64,000 nucleotides of DNA, taken from the NCBI GenBank assembly GCA_009838915.1, contig VXQT01000013.1:62001-126000 (forward strand). The letters run 5' to 3'. How positions within the stretch are numbered: the first letter of the stretch is position 1; each line of letters opens with the position of its first letter. Made by a program: the position numbers and the translations under genes. Positions 17,402 through 26,429 of this stretch are shown in pieces. The stretch comes from Chloroflexota bacterium. Its GTDB lineage: Bacteria > Chloroflexota > Dehalococcoidia > Bin125. The notes beneath the pieces were generated by a model, which worked only from the letters and a program-made list of their open reading frames with translations, made no database searches and had not been told where the DNA came from.

Positions 17402-17968
17402 ATGGAACGGTTTGCCGGTCTGCTTGAGCAACTGCCGCGCCGGCAAGGCGAGATGCTGCGCGCGCTGCACCTGGCGCAGGAAGAGATGGGCTGGATCTCG
17501 CGCGACGCGATCCGGCTGATTGCGCGTCATCTGAGAGTGTCTGAGGCCCAGGTCTACGGACCGGCGACGTTTTACTCGGAGTTCCGCCACTCACCGCCGC
17601 CTCGGACGCTCGTCACCTGGTGCTCGGGTCCGTCCTGCCGCGTGGTCGGCGGCGATCGCGTGCGGCGCATCTTCGAGGCCGAGTTTGGCTGCCGGCTGGG
17701 CGAGAACACCGAGGACGACGCGCTGGGGCTCTGGCTGGGCCAGTGCAACGGCACCTGCGAGCGGGCGCCGATGGTCTGGGTCAACGGGCGCGTGGTCGGC
17801 CCGCTGACAATGCTGGAGACAGTCAAACTGGCCCGCAGGCTGAAGGACGGCGAAGACCCGATCGACTGGCCCGAGCGGCCGATCAAGATCGCGCCGGCCA
17901 CGTTCGTTGAGGCCGAGGCGACCTACGGCTCCGCACACGGCGAGGCAGGCGAGGAGGCGGGCCGATGA
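17402..17968 (+). CDS. NuoE/FdsG-like [2Fe-2S] thioredoxin-fold subunit
   Basis: A 188-residue 24-kDa-type subunit. It starts with an N-terminal helical bundle (LPRRQGEMLRALHLAQEEMGWIS). The thioredoxin-like ferredoxin fold follows, with the four cluster cysteines C74-x4-C79 and C115-x3-C119. It carries one [2Fe-2S] cluster in an NADH-oxidising diaphorase. Its stop overlaps the start of the NuoF-like gene (ATGA). Without any other nuo gene, the pair looks like the diaphorase part of a soluble NAD-dependent formate dehydrogenase (FdsG/FdsB) or a similar enzyme, not complex I. No catalytic alpha subunit is visible here. Confidence 0.88.
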   Translation: MERFAGLLEQLPRRQGEMLRALHLAQEEMGWISRDAIRLIARHLRVSEAQVYGPATFYSEFRHSPPPRTLVTWCSGPSCRVVGGDRVRRIFEAEFGCRLGENTEDDALGLWLGQCNGTCERAPMVWVNGRVVGPLTMLETVKLARRLKDGEDPIDWPERPIKIAPATFVEAEATYGSAHGEAGEEAGR

Positions 17969-19881
17969 GCAACGTCTACGAGGAACTGCGCGAAGCAGCG
18001 GATCTTGCGGCGGCGCCGCGGCGTTCGCCCTCGCGACCGCTCATCCGGGTCGACCTCTCGACCTCGTCGATCGCAGCCGAGGCCGACCGGCTCTGGGAGG
18101 CGCTGGTGCCGCTTGCCGCTGCCCAGGACGCCGAGCTCGTGCGGGTAGGCACCTTGGGCCTCTCCTGGCTCGAGCCAGTGGTCGAGGTGGAGCGTCCGGG
18201 CATGGGGGCGGTCGTCTATGGACCGGTCAGACCCGACGATGCGGTCGAGTTCCTCGCAGCCGCGCTGGGTGACAATCCGGCCGAAGATGCGGCCCCGTGG
18301 CTGATCGGCGCGCGCACCCCGTCTCCCGGTATCGCGCCGCTCTCCGCTCACCCGTTCTGGGGCCCGCAGGAGCGGCGCTTGATGCGGGTGATGGGGGTGA
18401 TCGATCCGGAGTCGCTGGACGAAGCGATCGCCGAGGGCGCCTACGAGGCGCTGGACCGCGCCGTAACCATGGATCCGATGGCGATCTGCGACCTGGTCCT
18501 GGCCGCCGGCGTGGGCGGCCGCGGCGGCGGCGGCTTTCCGGCCGGGCAGAAGTGGAAGTTCCTGCTGGGCGCGCCCGGACCGACCAAGTACCTGGTCTGC
18601 AACGCCGACGAGGGCGACCCTGGCGCGTTCGTCAACCGCGTGCTGATGGAGTCGGATCCGCACCTGGTGATCGAGGGCATGGCGATCGCCGGCAAGGCGA
18701 CCGGGGCCGACTACGGCTATATCTACATCCGCGACGAGTATCCGCTCTCGATCGCGCGGATGCAGCTGGCGCTCGAGCAGGCGCGCGCGCGCGGGCTGCT
18801 GGGCACGGATGTTTTCGGCTCGGGTTTCGATTTCGACCTCGAGATCACGCGCGGGGCGGGCTCGTACGTCTGCGGCGAGGAGACGGGGCTGATCGCCTCG
18901 GTCGAGGGCATCCGCGGGATGCCCAAGATCCGCCCGCCCTTCCCCGCCCAGCGCGGCGTGTTCGACCAGCCCTCGAACGTGAACAACACCGAAACCTACG
19001 CCAACGTGCCGTTGATCGTCAGTCACGGCGCAAACTGGTACCGCGAGTTCGGGACCGAGTCAGACCCGGGCACGAAGATGTTCTCGATCTCGGGCGCGCT
19101 TGAGCGGCCAGGCATCCTCGAGGTGCCCTTCGGGATGGGCATGGACGAGTTGCTGCTGGGCTGCGGCGGCGGCCCGCCCGACGGCTATGCGCCCAAGGGT
19201 ATTCAGCCGGGCGGCCCGCTGGGCGGCCTCCTGCCCGCCTCCGACCTTGGCCTCAAACTCGAGCGCCCGCCCTTCACCGAGCGCGGGGTGCTCTTGGGTT
19301 CGGGCGGGTTGATCCTGTTCGACGAACGCGCCTCGGCGGTTGACCTGACCAAGTACTTCTCGGAGTTCTGCGAGGATGAGTCCTGTGGGCGCTGCACGAC
19401 CTGTCACGGAGGCTCGCAGCGGCTGGTCGAGGTGCTGGAGCGCATCCTGCACGGCGACGGGCGCGAAGAGGACCTGGAGCGGATCGGGGCGATCGACAAG
19501 ACACTGCAGAACGCCAACTGCCTGCACGGGCAGTTCACGCCCTACGCCGTGCGCGGACTCGTCAACTACTTCCGCGACGAGCTGGACCTGCATATCGAGG
19601 CCAAGCGCGACCCGGCCCAGGCGGCGCCGGGGTTGATTCGCTACCTGGTCACCGATCCGCAGTCCGAGGCGCTACGGGTGGCGCAGGGCTTCTGCCCGAC
19701 CGCGGCGATCATTGAGCGCCCGCGCGAGGACGAGGCGGACGACCCGGACGCCGCCGAGCCCGGCCAGCCCGACCTGGCGATCGACGACTCGCGCTGCATC
19801 CGCTGCGACGTCTGTCGTGAGATCGCGCCCGGAGCGGTGCGAGTCGAGGACCGCTTCCTGGAGCTGCTCGCGGTCGTCTGA
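17965..19881 (+). CDS. NuoF/FdsB-like NADH-binding flavoprotein with degenerate N-terminal domain
   Basis: A 638-residue diaphorase subunit. NADH and FMN are bound by GRGGGGFPAGQKWKF, CNADEGDPGAF and GAGSYVCGEETGL. The [4Fe-4S] cluster ligands are C474, C477 and C480 (SCGRCTTC) plus C519. Residues about 20-115 align by shape with the thioredoxin-like ferredoxin domain of HndC/FdsB proteins, but every cluster Cys is missing (VDLSTSS, GTLGLSW). The C-terminus has an extra CIRCDVC (611-617) and a lone C577-P. That is enough for at most one further cluster, in unusual order. The gene is translationally coupled to the NuoE-like gene. Confidence 0.87.
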   Translation: MSNVYEELREAADLAAAPRRSPSRPLIRVDLSTSSIAAEADRLWEALVPLAAAQDAELVRVGTLGLSWLEPVVEVERPGMGAVVYGPVRPDDAVEFLAAALGDNPAEDAAPWLIGARTPSPGIAPLSAHPFWGPQERRLMRVMGVIDPESLDEAIAEGAYEALDRAVTMDPMAICDLVLAAGVGGRGGGGFPAGQKWKFLLGAPGPTKYLVCNADEGDPGAFVNRVLMESDPHLVIEGMAIAGKATGADYGYIYIRDEYPLSIARMQLALEQARARGLLGTDVFGSGFDFDLEITRGAGSYVCGEETGLIASVEGIRGMPKIRPPFPAQRGVFDQPSNVNNTETYANVPLIVSHGANWYREFGTESDPGTKMFSISGALERPGILEVPFGMGMDELLLGCGGGPPDGYAPKGIQPGGPLGGLLPASDLGLKLERPPFTERGVLLGSGGLILFDERASAVDLTKYFSEFCEDESCGRCTTCHGGSQRLVEVLERILHGDGREEDLERIGAIDKTLQNANCLHGQFTPYAVRGLVNYFRDELDLHIEAKRDPAQAAPGLIRYLVTDPQSEALRVAQGFCPTAAIIERPREDEADDPDAAEPGQPDLAIDDSRCIRCDVCREIAPGAVRVEDRFLELLAVV

Positions 19882-19897
19882 GCGCGCCCCGCCGCGG

Positions 19898-19906
19898 TTA
19901 TCCACA
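19898..19906 (+). promoter_or_regulatory. Single consensus DnaA box
   Basis: TTATCCACA matches the DnaA box exactly. It lies about 125 bases upstream of mutS. One box alone does not make an origin; it could mark DnaA control of mutSL. Confidence 0.35.
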
Positions 19907-19933
19907 GATTCATCGACCTGAGTGGATCAGACA

Positions 19934-19954
19934 GCCGCGCGCAGCCCGCGCGGC
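19934..19954 (+). terminator. GC-rich hairpin after the diaphorase operon
   Basis: GCCGCGCG-CAGCC-CGCGCGGC forms an 8-bp perfect stem about 50 bases after the NuoF-like stop. It has no T-tract, so termination would be weak or factor-assisted. Confidence 0.35.
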
Positions 19955-19996
19955 GGAGCCAATTGATAACCTGCTTGGACCGATAGGCAGAACGGG

Positions 19997-20025
19997 TTGA
20001 GATTGTACACGGTAACGTGTAGGAT
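19997..20025 (+). promoter_or_regulatory. mutS promoter with internal palindrome
   Basis: TTGAGA and TAGGAT are 17 bases apart. The -10 ends 6 nt before the mutS ATG, so a leaderless mRNA is expected. The spacer holds the inverted repeat TACACG-GTAA-CGTGTA (20006-20021), placed like a repressor operator. Confidence 0.5.
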
Positions 20026-20031
20026 CAGGAA

Positions 20032-22926
20032 ATGGGCAAGGGCAGGGTGACACCGGTCAGGCGTCAGTACCTGGAACTCAAGGCGCGCCATCCCGACGCG
20101 ATCCTGTTTTTTCGCCTGGGCGACTTCTACGAGACATTCGACGAGGACGCCAAGCTGGTCGCGGCGGAACTGGACATCGCGCTGACCTCGAAACCAATGG
20201 GCGCGGGGTTGCGCACACCGCTGGCGGGCGTGCCGGTGCGCTCGGTTGAGCAGCACCTGGCGCGGCTGGTCGCGCGCGGCCACCGGGTCGCGATCTGCGA
20301 GCAGCTCGAGCGGCCCTCGGCTGCCAAGGGCCTGGTCCGCCGCGGCGTCGTGCGCGTGGTCTCGCCCGGCACGGCGCTGGAGCCGGCCCTACTCGAAGCG
20401 GGCGAGGCCTCGGCCTGCGCCGCCGTGTGGACGGCCCGCCCGCGCGGGGCCCGCGGCGGCCTGCGCCTGGGCATCGCCGCGGCCGACATCACGACCGGCG
20501 CCTGTCACCTGGTCGAACTCAGCCTGGCTGCCGGCGCGGGCGAGTCGCAGTCGCCGGCGTTCTGGCAGCAGGCCGTCGATCAGCTGGCGCGGCTGGGCGC
20601 GCGTGAGCTGCTCGTGGCGGAAGGAGACGACGAGACGGCGCGCTCGCTCGCCGATCCGGACGACGCGGGCGGGCCGGCCACGACCATTCGGGCGGCGCAC
20701 GAGTTCGGGGTCGAGCGGGCCGAGCGCGCGGTCGCGCGCCAGTATGCGGCGCCGGCCGCCGCCTTCGGCCTGGAGCGGGAGTCGCCCGCCTTGCCGGCGC
20801 TGGGTGCGCTGCTGGGCTATCTCAGACAGGCGCTGCCCGAGCCCGGACGCGAGACAGGGGCGGGTGCTGGCGGCGAGCAGGCGGGGGTCGACCCTGAGAC
20901 GGGCGGCCTGCCGCACCTGGCGGCGCCGGTCTGGCTGGACGCATCGGCGCGCCTGAGCTGGGATCGGGCGACGGGCCGGGCTCTGGGCATCGTCGAGACG
21001 GATACGCCCTCGGCGGGGCGTGCGGGTGCGGCCGAGACGCTGCTCGGAGCGCTCGACCGCTGCGCGACGGCGACCGGGCGGCGCTGGCTGCGGTCCGCCC
21101 TCGCGGCGCCGCTGCTCGATCTGGAGCGGATCGCCGAGCGGCTGGATCGGGTCGAATCCTTCACCCGCGCGCCCGCGTTGCGCCGGGCCGTCGCCGCGCG
21201 GCTGCGCGGCGTGGCCGACCTTGAGCGCCTGCTCGGACGGGCGGCCTCGGGCCTGGACTCACCGGCCGAGCTGCGGGCGCTCGCGGCCGGACTGGCCGAG
21301 GCGGAGGCGCTGTCCAACCTGATTGCGGAGACCGCGCCGGAGGCGGAGGGGGCTGAGGCGTTGGGCGGACCGGATGCGGCGCTGGCTCGGTTACGGGACG
21401 CGCTCGGACCCGCGCCCGCGCCGGCGGCGTCGCTGCTCGACACGCTGCGTGAGCAGCCGGCGGCCGAGTTCGGCCGCGGCGTCGTGCGGGCCGGCGCGGA
21501 CGGCGCGGTCGACGCCGCCTCGGAGCGGGTCGACCGCTGCCGGTCGCGGCTGGCCGAGCTCGAGTGCACGCTGCGCGAAGAGTCGGGCATCGATACGGCG
21601 ACGATCGGCTATCACCGTACGTTCGGCTATCAGATCGAGCTCACCCGAGGGCAGGCCGGACGCGCCCCCGAGAGCTGGGAACGGCGGCAGTCGCTGCGCG
21701 AACGCGAACGATTCACCGAGCCGCGGTTGCGCGCCCTGGCGGCAGAGCTGGAAGAAGCGGAGGAGCTGTTGGCCGAGGCTGAGCGCGGCTGCGTCGAGCG
21801 CCTGCGCGCCGCGCTCGTGGCCGAGTCGGCCGGCGTCCGCAGACGGGCCGGCGCGGTCGCCAGGCTCGACGCGGCCGCGGCGCTGGCCGGGGTCGCGGTC
21901 GAGCGCGCCTGGACCCGTCCCGAGCTGGACCACTCGAGCGAACTCGAGATTGAGGCGGGCCGCCATCCGATTCTCGAGGCGCGCGCGTCTGCAGGCGGCT
22001 TCGTGCCCAACGATCTGCGGCTGGGCGCGGACGGCGTGCGCGCGCCGCAACTCGTGCTGGTCACCGGGCCGAACATGGCGGGCAAGTCCACCTATCTGCG
22101 CCAGGCGGCGCTGATTGTGGTGCTGGCCCAGGCGGGCGCCTTCGTGCCCGCCGCACGGGCGCGGGTGGGGCTGGTCGACCGCATTTTCGCGCGGGTCGGC
22201 GCGCACGACGAACTGGTGCGCGGACGCTCGACCTTCATGGTCGAAATGCTGGAGACGGCGCGGTTGCTGCACGGCGCAGGCGGGCGTTCGCTGGTGCTGC
22301 TGGACGAGATCGGCCGGGGCACGTCGACCTGGGACGGCATGGCGATCGCCCGCGCGGTGGCGGAGGAGCTGGCCCTGCGGCCCGAGCGCGGGCCGCGCAC
22401 GCTGTTCGCGACCCACTTCCACGAGCTCACCTCGCTTGCCGGGGCGCTGGGGCGAGTCGAGAATGCCTCGGTCCAGGTCGAGGAACTGGAGTCGGGCGAG
22501 TTGGTCTTTCCCTACCGTGTCGCGTCGGGCGCGGCCGATCGTTCCTACGGCGTTCAGGTCGCGCGCCAGGCGGGGCTGCCGGAACGGGTCGTGCGGCGCG
22601 CGGCGGAGTTGCTCGCGCGCTTCGAACAGGGCCTCGGCGCGGAACCCGAGGGCGCCGAACGAACCGAGCGCGCCGCCGAGCGGCCCGAGCCAGGGTCTCC
22701 GCCGCACCCGGCGCAGGCGGACCTGGAACGGTCCGCGGCGCCGCAGCTGATGCTGATGCCGCCGCCGCTGCATCCGATCCTGAACGACCTCGCCGACCTG
22801 GACGTGGATGGACTCACCCCGCTGGAGGCGATCTCGGCGCTCTACGCGTTGCGCGATCAGGCGCGGGCCGAACTGCGCGGACCGGGCACGGCGGAGTTGG
22901 GCCGCACCGGCGAGGCGGGCTCGTGA
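20032..22926 (+). CDS. mutS: DNA mismatch repair protein MutS
   Basis: A 964-residue MutS1. The N-terminal mismatch-reading motif is GDFYETF (F-Y-E). Connector, core and clamp domains follow. The ATPase has Walker A VTGPNMAGKSTYLRQ near residue 679, the Walker B region LVLLDEIGRGTSTWDG, and FATHFHEL. It recognises mispaired bases and recruits MutL. It is longer than the usual 850-890 residues because of Ala/Glu/Arg-rich loops and an extended C-terminal tail. It is translationally coupled to mutL (GTGA overlap). Presence of both genes implies methyl-independent, nick-directed repair. Confidence 0.96.
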   Translation: MGKGRVTPVRRQYLELKARHPDAILFFRLGDFYETFDEDAKLVAAELDIALTSKPMGAGLRTPLAGVPVRSVEQHLARLVARGHRVAICEQLERPSAAKGLVRRGVVRVVSPGTALEPALLEAGEASACAAVWTARPRGARGGLRLGIAAADITTGACHLVELSLAAGAGESQSPAFWQQAVDQLARLGARELLVAEGDDETARSLADPDDAGGPATTIRAAHEFGVERAERAVARQYAAPAAAFGLERESPALPALGALLGYLRQALPEPGRETGAGAGGEQAGVDPETGGLPHLAAPVWLDASARLSWDRATGRALGIVETDTPSAGRAGAAETLLGALDRCATATGRRWLRSALAAPLLDLERIAERLDRVESFTRAPALRRAVAARLRGVADLERLLGRAASGLDSPAELRALAAGLAEAEALSNLIAETAPEAEGAEALGGPDAALARLRDALGPAPAPAASLLDTLREQPAAEFGRGVVRAGADGAVDAASERVDRCRSRLAELECTLREESGIDTATIGYHRTFGYQIELTRGQAGRAPESWERRQSLRERERFTEPRLRALAAELEEAEELLAEAERGCVERLRAALVAESAGVRRRAGAVARLDAAAALAGVAVERAWTRPELDHSSELEIEAGRHPILEARASAGGFVPNDLRLGADGVRAPQLVLVTGPNMAGKSTYLRQAALIVVLAQAGAFVPAARARVGLVDRIFARVGAHDELVRGRSTFMVEMLETARLLHGAGGRSLVLLDEIGRGTSTWDGMAIARAVAEELALRPERGPRTLFATHFHELTSLAGALGRVENASVQVEELESGELVFPYRVASGAADRSYGVQVARQAGLPERVVRRAAELLARFEQGLGAEPEGAERTERAAERPEPGSPPHPAQADLERSAAPQLMLMPPPLHPILNDLADLDVDGLTPLEAISALYALRDQARAELRGPGTAELGRTGEAGS

Positions 22927-24755
22927 GCGCGCGCGGGGGGCTGACGGTCCGCGATGCCAGCGAGATCCCGCCGAGGCATCGGCCGATCCGTGAGCTGTCG
23001 GGAGCGGTCGCGGCACAGATCGCAGCCGGCGAGGTGGTCGAGCGTCCGGCCGCGGCGCTCAAGGAGTTGATCGAGAACTCGGCCGACGCCGGGGCCATGC
23101 GGGTGGAGATCGAGATCGCGGGGGCCGGGCGCGAGCGGATCGCGGTGCACGACGACGGCTGCGGGATCGACGAAGCCGAGCTCGCGCTGGCCTTCCGCCG
23201 CCACGCCACCTCGAAACTGGCACGGGTCGAAGAGCTGGCGCAACTCGGCAGTTACGGCTTTCGCGGCGAAGCGCTGCCGGCGATCGCCGCCGCCGCCGGC
23301 CGGTTGCGGATGATCTCGCGGGCGGCGGGAGCGGAACGTGCGGCCGCGATCGAGTTCGAGGACGGCGTCCCTTCAGCGGTGCGTCCGGCGGCGCGGGCGG
23401 TGGGCACGACGGTCGAGATTGATGACCTGTTTGCCAACCAGCCCGCCCGCCGCGCATTCCTGGCCGGCGCGCGGGCGGAACGAGCGGCGATCCTGAGAAC
23501 CGCCTCCGACGCGGTGCTGGCGCGTCCAGCGGCCTCGCTCAGACTCAACCTCGACACGCGCACGCCCCTTGCCCACGAGCCGGCCCGGGGCGACGCGGAG
23601 TCGCTGTTGCGCGCGGCTGCGGCGTCGGTCTTCAACAACCGCGCGGCGGAGCGGGCTTCGTGGCTGCAGGCGCGCTCGGCGGACGGCGCAGCGACGCTGG
23701 ACGGCCTGGCCGGCGCGGCGGACGACGCGCGGCGCACGCGCGACGGCCTGCGGCTGTTCGTCAACGGCCGCCCGGTGCACGACCGACGGCTGAGCTTCGC
23801 CGTGCAGGAGGCCTACCGCGGCTGGCTCGCCGCCGGCGCCTTCCCGCTCTGCGTGGTCCGCCTGACCGTGCCACCCGATGCGGTTGACGTAAACATCCAT
23901 CCGGCCAAGACGGAGGTCAAGCTGCGCGACGCCGGGCTCGTCTTCAGCCTCGTCCAGCGCGCAATCCGCGAGGCGCTTGCCCAGGGGCAGGCGCTTTCGC
24001 CGCCGCGAATTCCGGCACGCGCGCCCGAGCATGAACGGCCGCCGTGGGCGATCCGGCCTGCGCCGGCAGCCGGCAACCCCGGACCGTGGGCGGCGCTGCC
24101 GTCCTCGGAGCGGCGCACCGCTGTCCTGGCCGAGCCGCGGCTCGGTGGCTGGGAAGCCGCGCCCAGCGCAGTGCGCGCCGACGCGCTGCCGCCCCTGCGT
24201 ATGGTTGGCCAGCTGCACCGTACGTTCATCATCGCCGAGGGTCCCGGCGGACTGGTCCTGGTCGACCAACACGGCGCGCACGAGCGGATCCTCTACGAGC
24301 GCCTGCTGGACCCGCCGCAGGACCGGGCCGGCGCCGTCCAGCCGCTGCTTGAGCCGCTGCTGCTCAACCTGGACGCGGTCGAGGCGGCAAGCTGGTCGGC
24401 GGCGCGGGAGCGGCTGGAGGAGCTGGGCTTCGCGGCCGAGCCCTTCGGCGAGCGCACGTTGCGACTGCGAGCCGTGCCCGCGGCGCTGGACGCGGCCCAT
24501 GCCGAGCGGCTGCTGCGCGGGCTGCTGGCCGACCTCGGCACCGAGCAGGCCGAACCCGAGCGCTTCGATCGGGCCGCGGCATCGGCCGCCTGCCATGGAT
24601 CGGTGCGCCGCGGCGCGGTCCTCGATCCGCCCGCAATGACGGCGCTGCTGCGTGACCTGGAACGCTGCCGCCAACCGCACACCTGCCCCCACGGCCGCCC
24701 GACACTGGTCGAGATCGCGGCCGATGATGTGCTGCGCCAGTTCCGGCGCAAGTGA
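22923..24755 (+). CDS. mutL: DNA mismatch repair endonuclease MutL
   Basis: A 610-residue MutL. The N-terminal GHKL ATPase has IAAGEVVERPAAALKELIENSADAG, DDGCGID and GFRGEALPAIA. A Pro/Ala-rich linker runs at about 350-420. The C-terminal dimerisation domain carries the endonuclease motif as DQHGAHERILYE (Asp about 448, Gly where Ala is usual), ACHGSVRRG and CPHGRP. This is the latent-nicking type found in bacteria without MutH. It starts at GTG 22923, overlapping the mutS stop. Confidence 0.96.
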   Translation: MSARGGLTVRDASEIPPRHRPIRELSGAVAAQIAAGEVVERPAAALKELIENSADAGAMRVEIEIAGAGRERIAVHDDGCGIDEAELALAFRRHATSKLARVEELAQLGSYGFRGEALPAIAAAAGRLRMISRAAGAERAAAIEFEDGVPSAVRPAARAVGTTVEIDDLFANQPARRAFLAGARAERAAILRTASDAVLARPAASLRLNLDTRTPLAHEPARGDAESLLRAAAASVFNNRAAERASWLQARSADGAATLDGLAGAADDARRTRDGLRLFVNGRPVHDRRLSFAVQEAYRGWLAAGAFPLCVVRLTVPPDAVDVNIHPAKTEVKLRDAGLVFSLVQRAIREALAQGQALSPPRIPARAPEHERPPWAIRPAPAAGNPGPWAALPSSERRTAVLAEPRLGGWEAAPSAVRADALPPLRMVGQLHRTFIIAEGPGGLVLVDQHGAHERILYERLLDPPQDRAGAVQPLLEPLLLNLDAVEAASWSAARERLEELGFAAEPFGERTLRLRAVPAALDAAHAERLLRGLLADLGTEQAEPERFDRAAASAACHGSVRRGAVLDPPAMTALLRDLERCRQPHTCPHGRPTLVEIAADDVLRQFRRK

Positions 24756-24794
24756 GGCGTCGCAGACTCCGCTGCATGTGGCCCCGTGAACGCC

Positions 24795-24820
24795 TGAAGC
24801 CGCCCCGAGAGGCGGCTTCA
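24795..24820. terminator. Bidirectional hairpin between convergent mutL and permease genes
   Basis: TGAAGCCGCC-CCGAGA-GGCGGCTTCA is a perfect 10-bp stem located 39 bases after the mutL stop and 26 bases before the dppC-like stop. Confidence 0.65.
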
Positions 24821-24845
24821 CTGCTTGCATGCTGGTGTTGCTCGG

Positions 24846-26366
24846 CTAGGTTCCGCGCAGGCGCGGATCGAGGATGTCCCGCAGGGCGTCGCCCATCATG
24901 TTGAAGCCGAACACCGAGACGGTGATCGCGATCCCGGGGAACACGGCAATCCACCAGGCCTGCGGGGCATCCGTCAGGGTTTGCCCGCCGAGGTCTCGGC
25001 CCCAGGTTGGATAGGGAGGTGCGATGCCGTAACCAAGGAAGGAGATTGCCGCCTCGGCCAACACGGCGATGCCCAGATTGAGTGATGCCAGGATAATCAC
25101 GACGGGCACGACGTTGGGCAGGATATGCGCGGCCATGATTCGCGCGCTGGGAGCGCCGACGGTCCGCGCCGCCTCAACGTACTGTTCCGCCTTGATTCCG
25201 AGCACCGCGCCGCGGATCACTCGGGTATTGCCGGCTGCCAGGACGACCGACAGCGTGACAATCACCACCGTCGTGTTGGGGAACACTTCCCAGAGCCACT
25301 CGGCCGAGTTAGAGGCCTGCGGGCCGAAGTCCGGACCGCGGCCCAGGCCCAGGAATCCGGTACCACCGGACCCGAAGATGGCCACGATCGCGAGGATCAG
25401 AAAGATTGCAGGGAATGCGATCCAGACGTCGATCAGGCGCTGCAGGCCGATGTCGAGGTTGGGCATCGGTACCGCGATGCGGCTCATGCCCGCCGTTGCG
25501 TCTTCGAGCTGCCGGCCGACCGGGGAGTCGGTGGCCTGCGCGATGCGGGCGCTGGTCGAACGCAAGGACGGCGTCGGTCGCTGGCCCAGGAACGACTGAA
25601 CCGCGGTGACTGCGTTGAGCGGCAGCGCGACGATTTCGCCGAGTGCGCGAACGGTCATATCGATGGCGGTGCGGGTGGTGGCGATCGCCAGCCAGAGCAG
25701 CGCGCAGGCGAGCGTCAGGAGCAATCCGACGAGGCCGACGGCGAGGGAACCGATCGCACCGACCGAGAGCGGGTCTCTGACCGCTGCCTTGAGCCCGCCA
25801 TTCAGGTCGGCGATCCACGGGGGTAATCTGAACGTCCAGGACGTGCTCTCGCCGGCGAAGTAGCCGGAGAAGATGCCCAGGACCGTGGCCATGAAGGCCG
25901 TCATGATCACCGTGCCCAGTCCGACCAGGACCGTGACTTCGGCACCGTAGATGATTCGCGTGACGATGTCCTGGCCCTTGCGATCGGTGCCGAACACGTG
26001 ATCCACGCTGGGCGACTGGAACCGGTCCTCGGCCGACAGCGAGCCCTTGACGTAAGGCGGATTCGGGAAGTTCTCGACGTGAGTCGGCTGGATCACCGGA
26101 GCGAACAAGGCGACGAGGACGGACGCGAGCAGGATCAACGCGCCGAGCACGCCCATGTACTTGCGCCGCCGCCAGAGCCAGACCGGCATGATCGCGGTGG
26201 CGATCAGAAAGCCAATCGATCCGGCGAAGATGCCGCCGGCCACGCCGCCGACGAATCCCAGCGGACTCGACAGCGCACGGTCGACCACCCACTCCCAGAC
26301 ATCCTGAGCGGAGAACGACCGAGGACGATCCATGACGATGGGTTCGACGGCGGATTGCTCAGACAT
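24846..26366 (-). CDS. Peptide ABC transporter permease, DppC type, oversized
   Basis: A 506-residue inner-membrane permease of the DppC/OppC family, which normally has about 300 residues. The usual blocks are FAPVIQP, VFGTDRKGQDIVTRIIYGAEVTVLVG, DVWIAFPAIFLILAIVAIFG and the ATPase-contact EAA loop EAARTVGAPSARIMAAHILPN. Between GIFSGYFAG and the DVWIAFPAI block there is an extra segment of about 135 residues with at least one further long hydrophobic stretch (IGSLAVGLVGLLLTLACALLWLAIA). An additional N-terminal hydrophobic segment is also present. It works with the DppB-like subunit and the binding protein upstream. ATPase genes are not nearby. Confidence 0.88.
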   Translation of the reverse strand: MSEQSAVEPIVMDRPRSFSAQDVWEWVVDRALSSPLGFVGGVAGGIFAGSIGFLIATAIMPVWLWRRRKYMGVLGALILLASVLVALFAPVIQPTHVENFPNPPYVKGSLSAEDRFQSPSVDHVFGTDRKGQDIVTRIIYGAEVTVLVGLGTVIMTAFMATVLGIFSGYFAGESTSWTFRLPPWIADLNGGLKAAVRDPLSVGAIGSLAVGLVGLLLTLACALLWLAIATTRTAIDMTVRALGEIVALPLNAVTAVQSFLGQRPTPSLRSTSARIAQATDSPVGRQLEDATAGMSRIAVPMPNLDIGLQRLIDVWIAFPAIFLILAIVAIFGSGGTGFLGLGRGPDFGPQASNSAEWLWEVFPNTTVVIVTLSVVLAAGNTRVIRGAVLGIKAEQYVEAARTVGAPSARIMAAHILPNVVPVVIILASLNLGIAVLAEAAISFLGYGIAPPYPTWGRDLGGQTLTDAPQAWWIAVFPGIAITVSVFGFNMMGDALRDILDPRLRGT

Positions 26367-26429
26367 GACCGTTCATCCCCAACTTATGCGTCGTCCTGGA
26401 CCGCCGCGACCATTCCGGTGCGGCACCCA

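Noticed and set aside
19898-19954. Replication origin
   Set aside because: Only one DnaA box and no AT-rich unwinding region or dnaA/dnaN neighbours.
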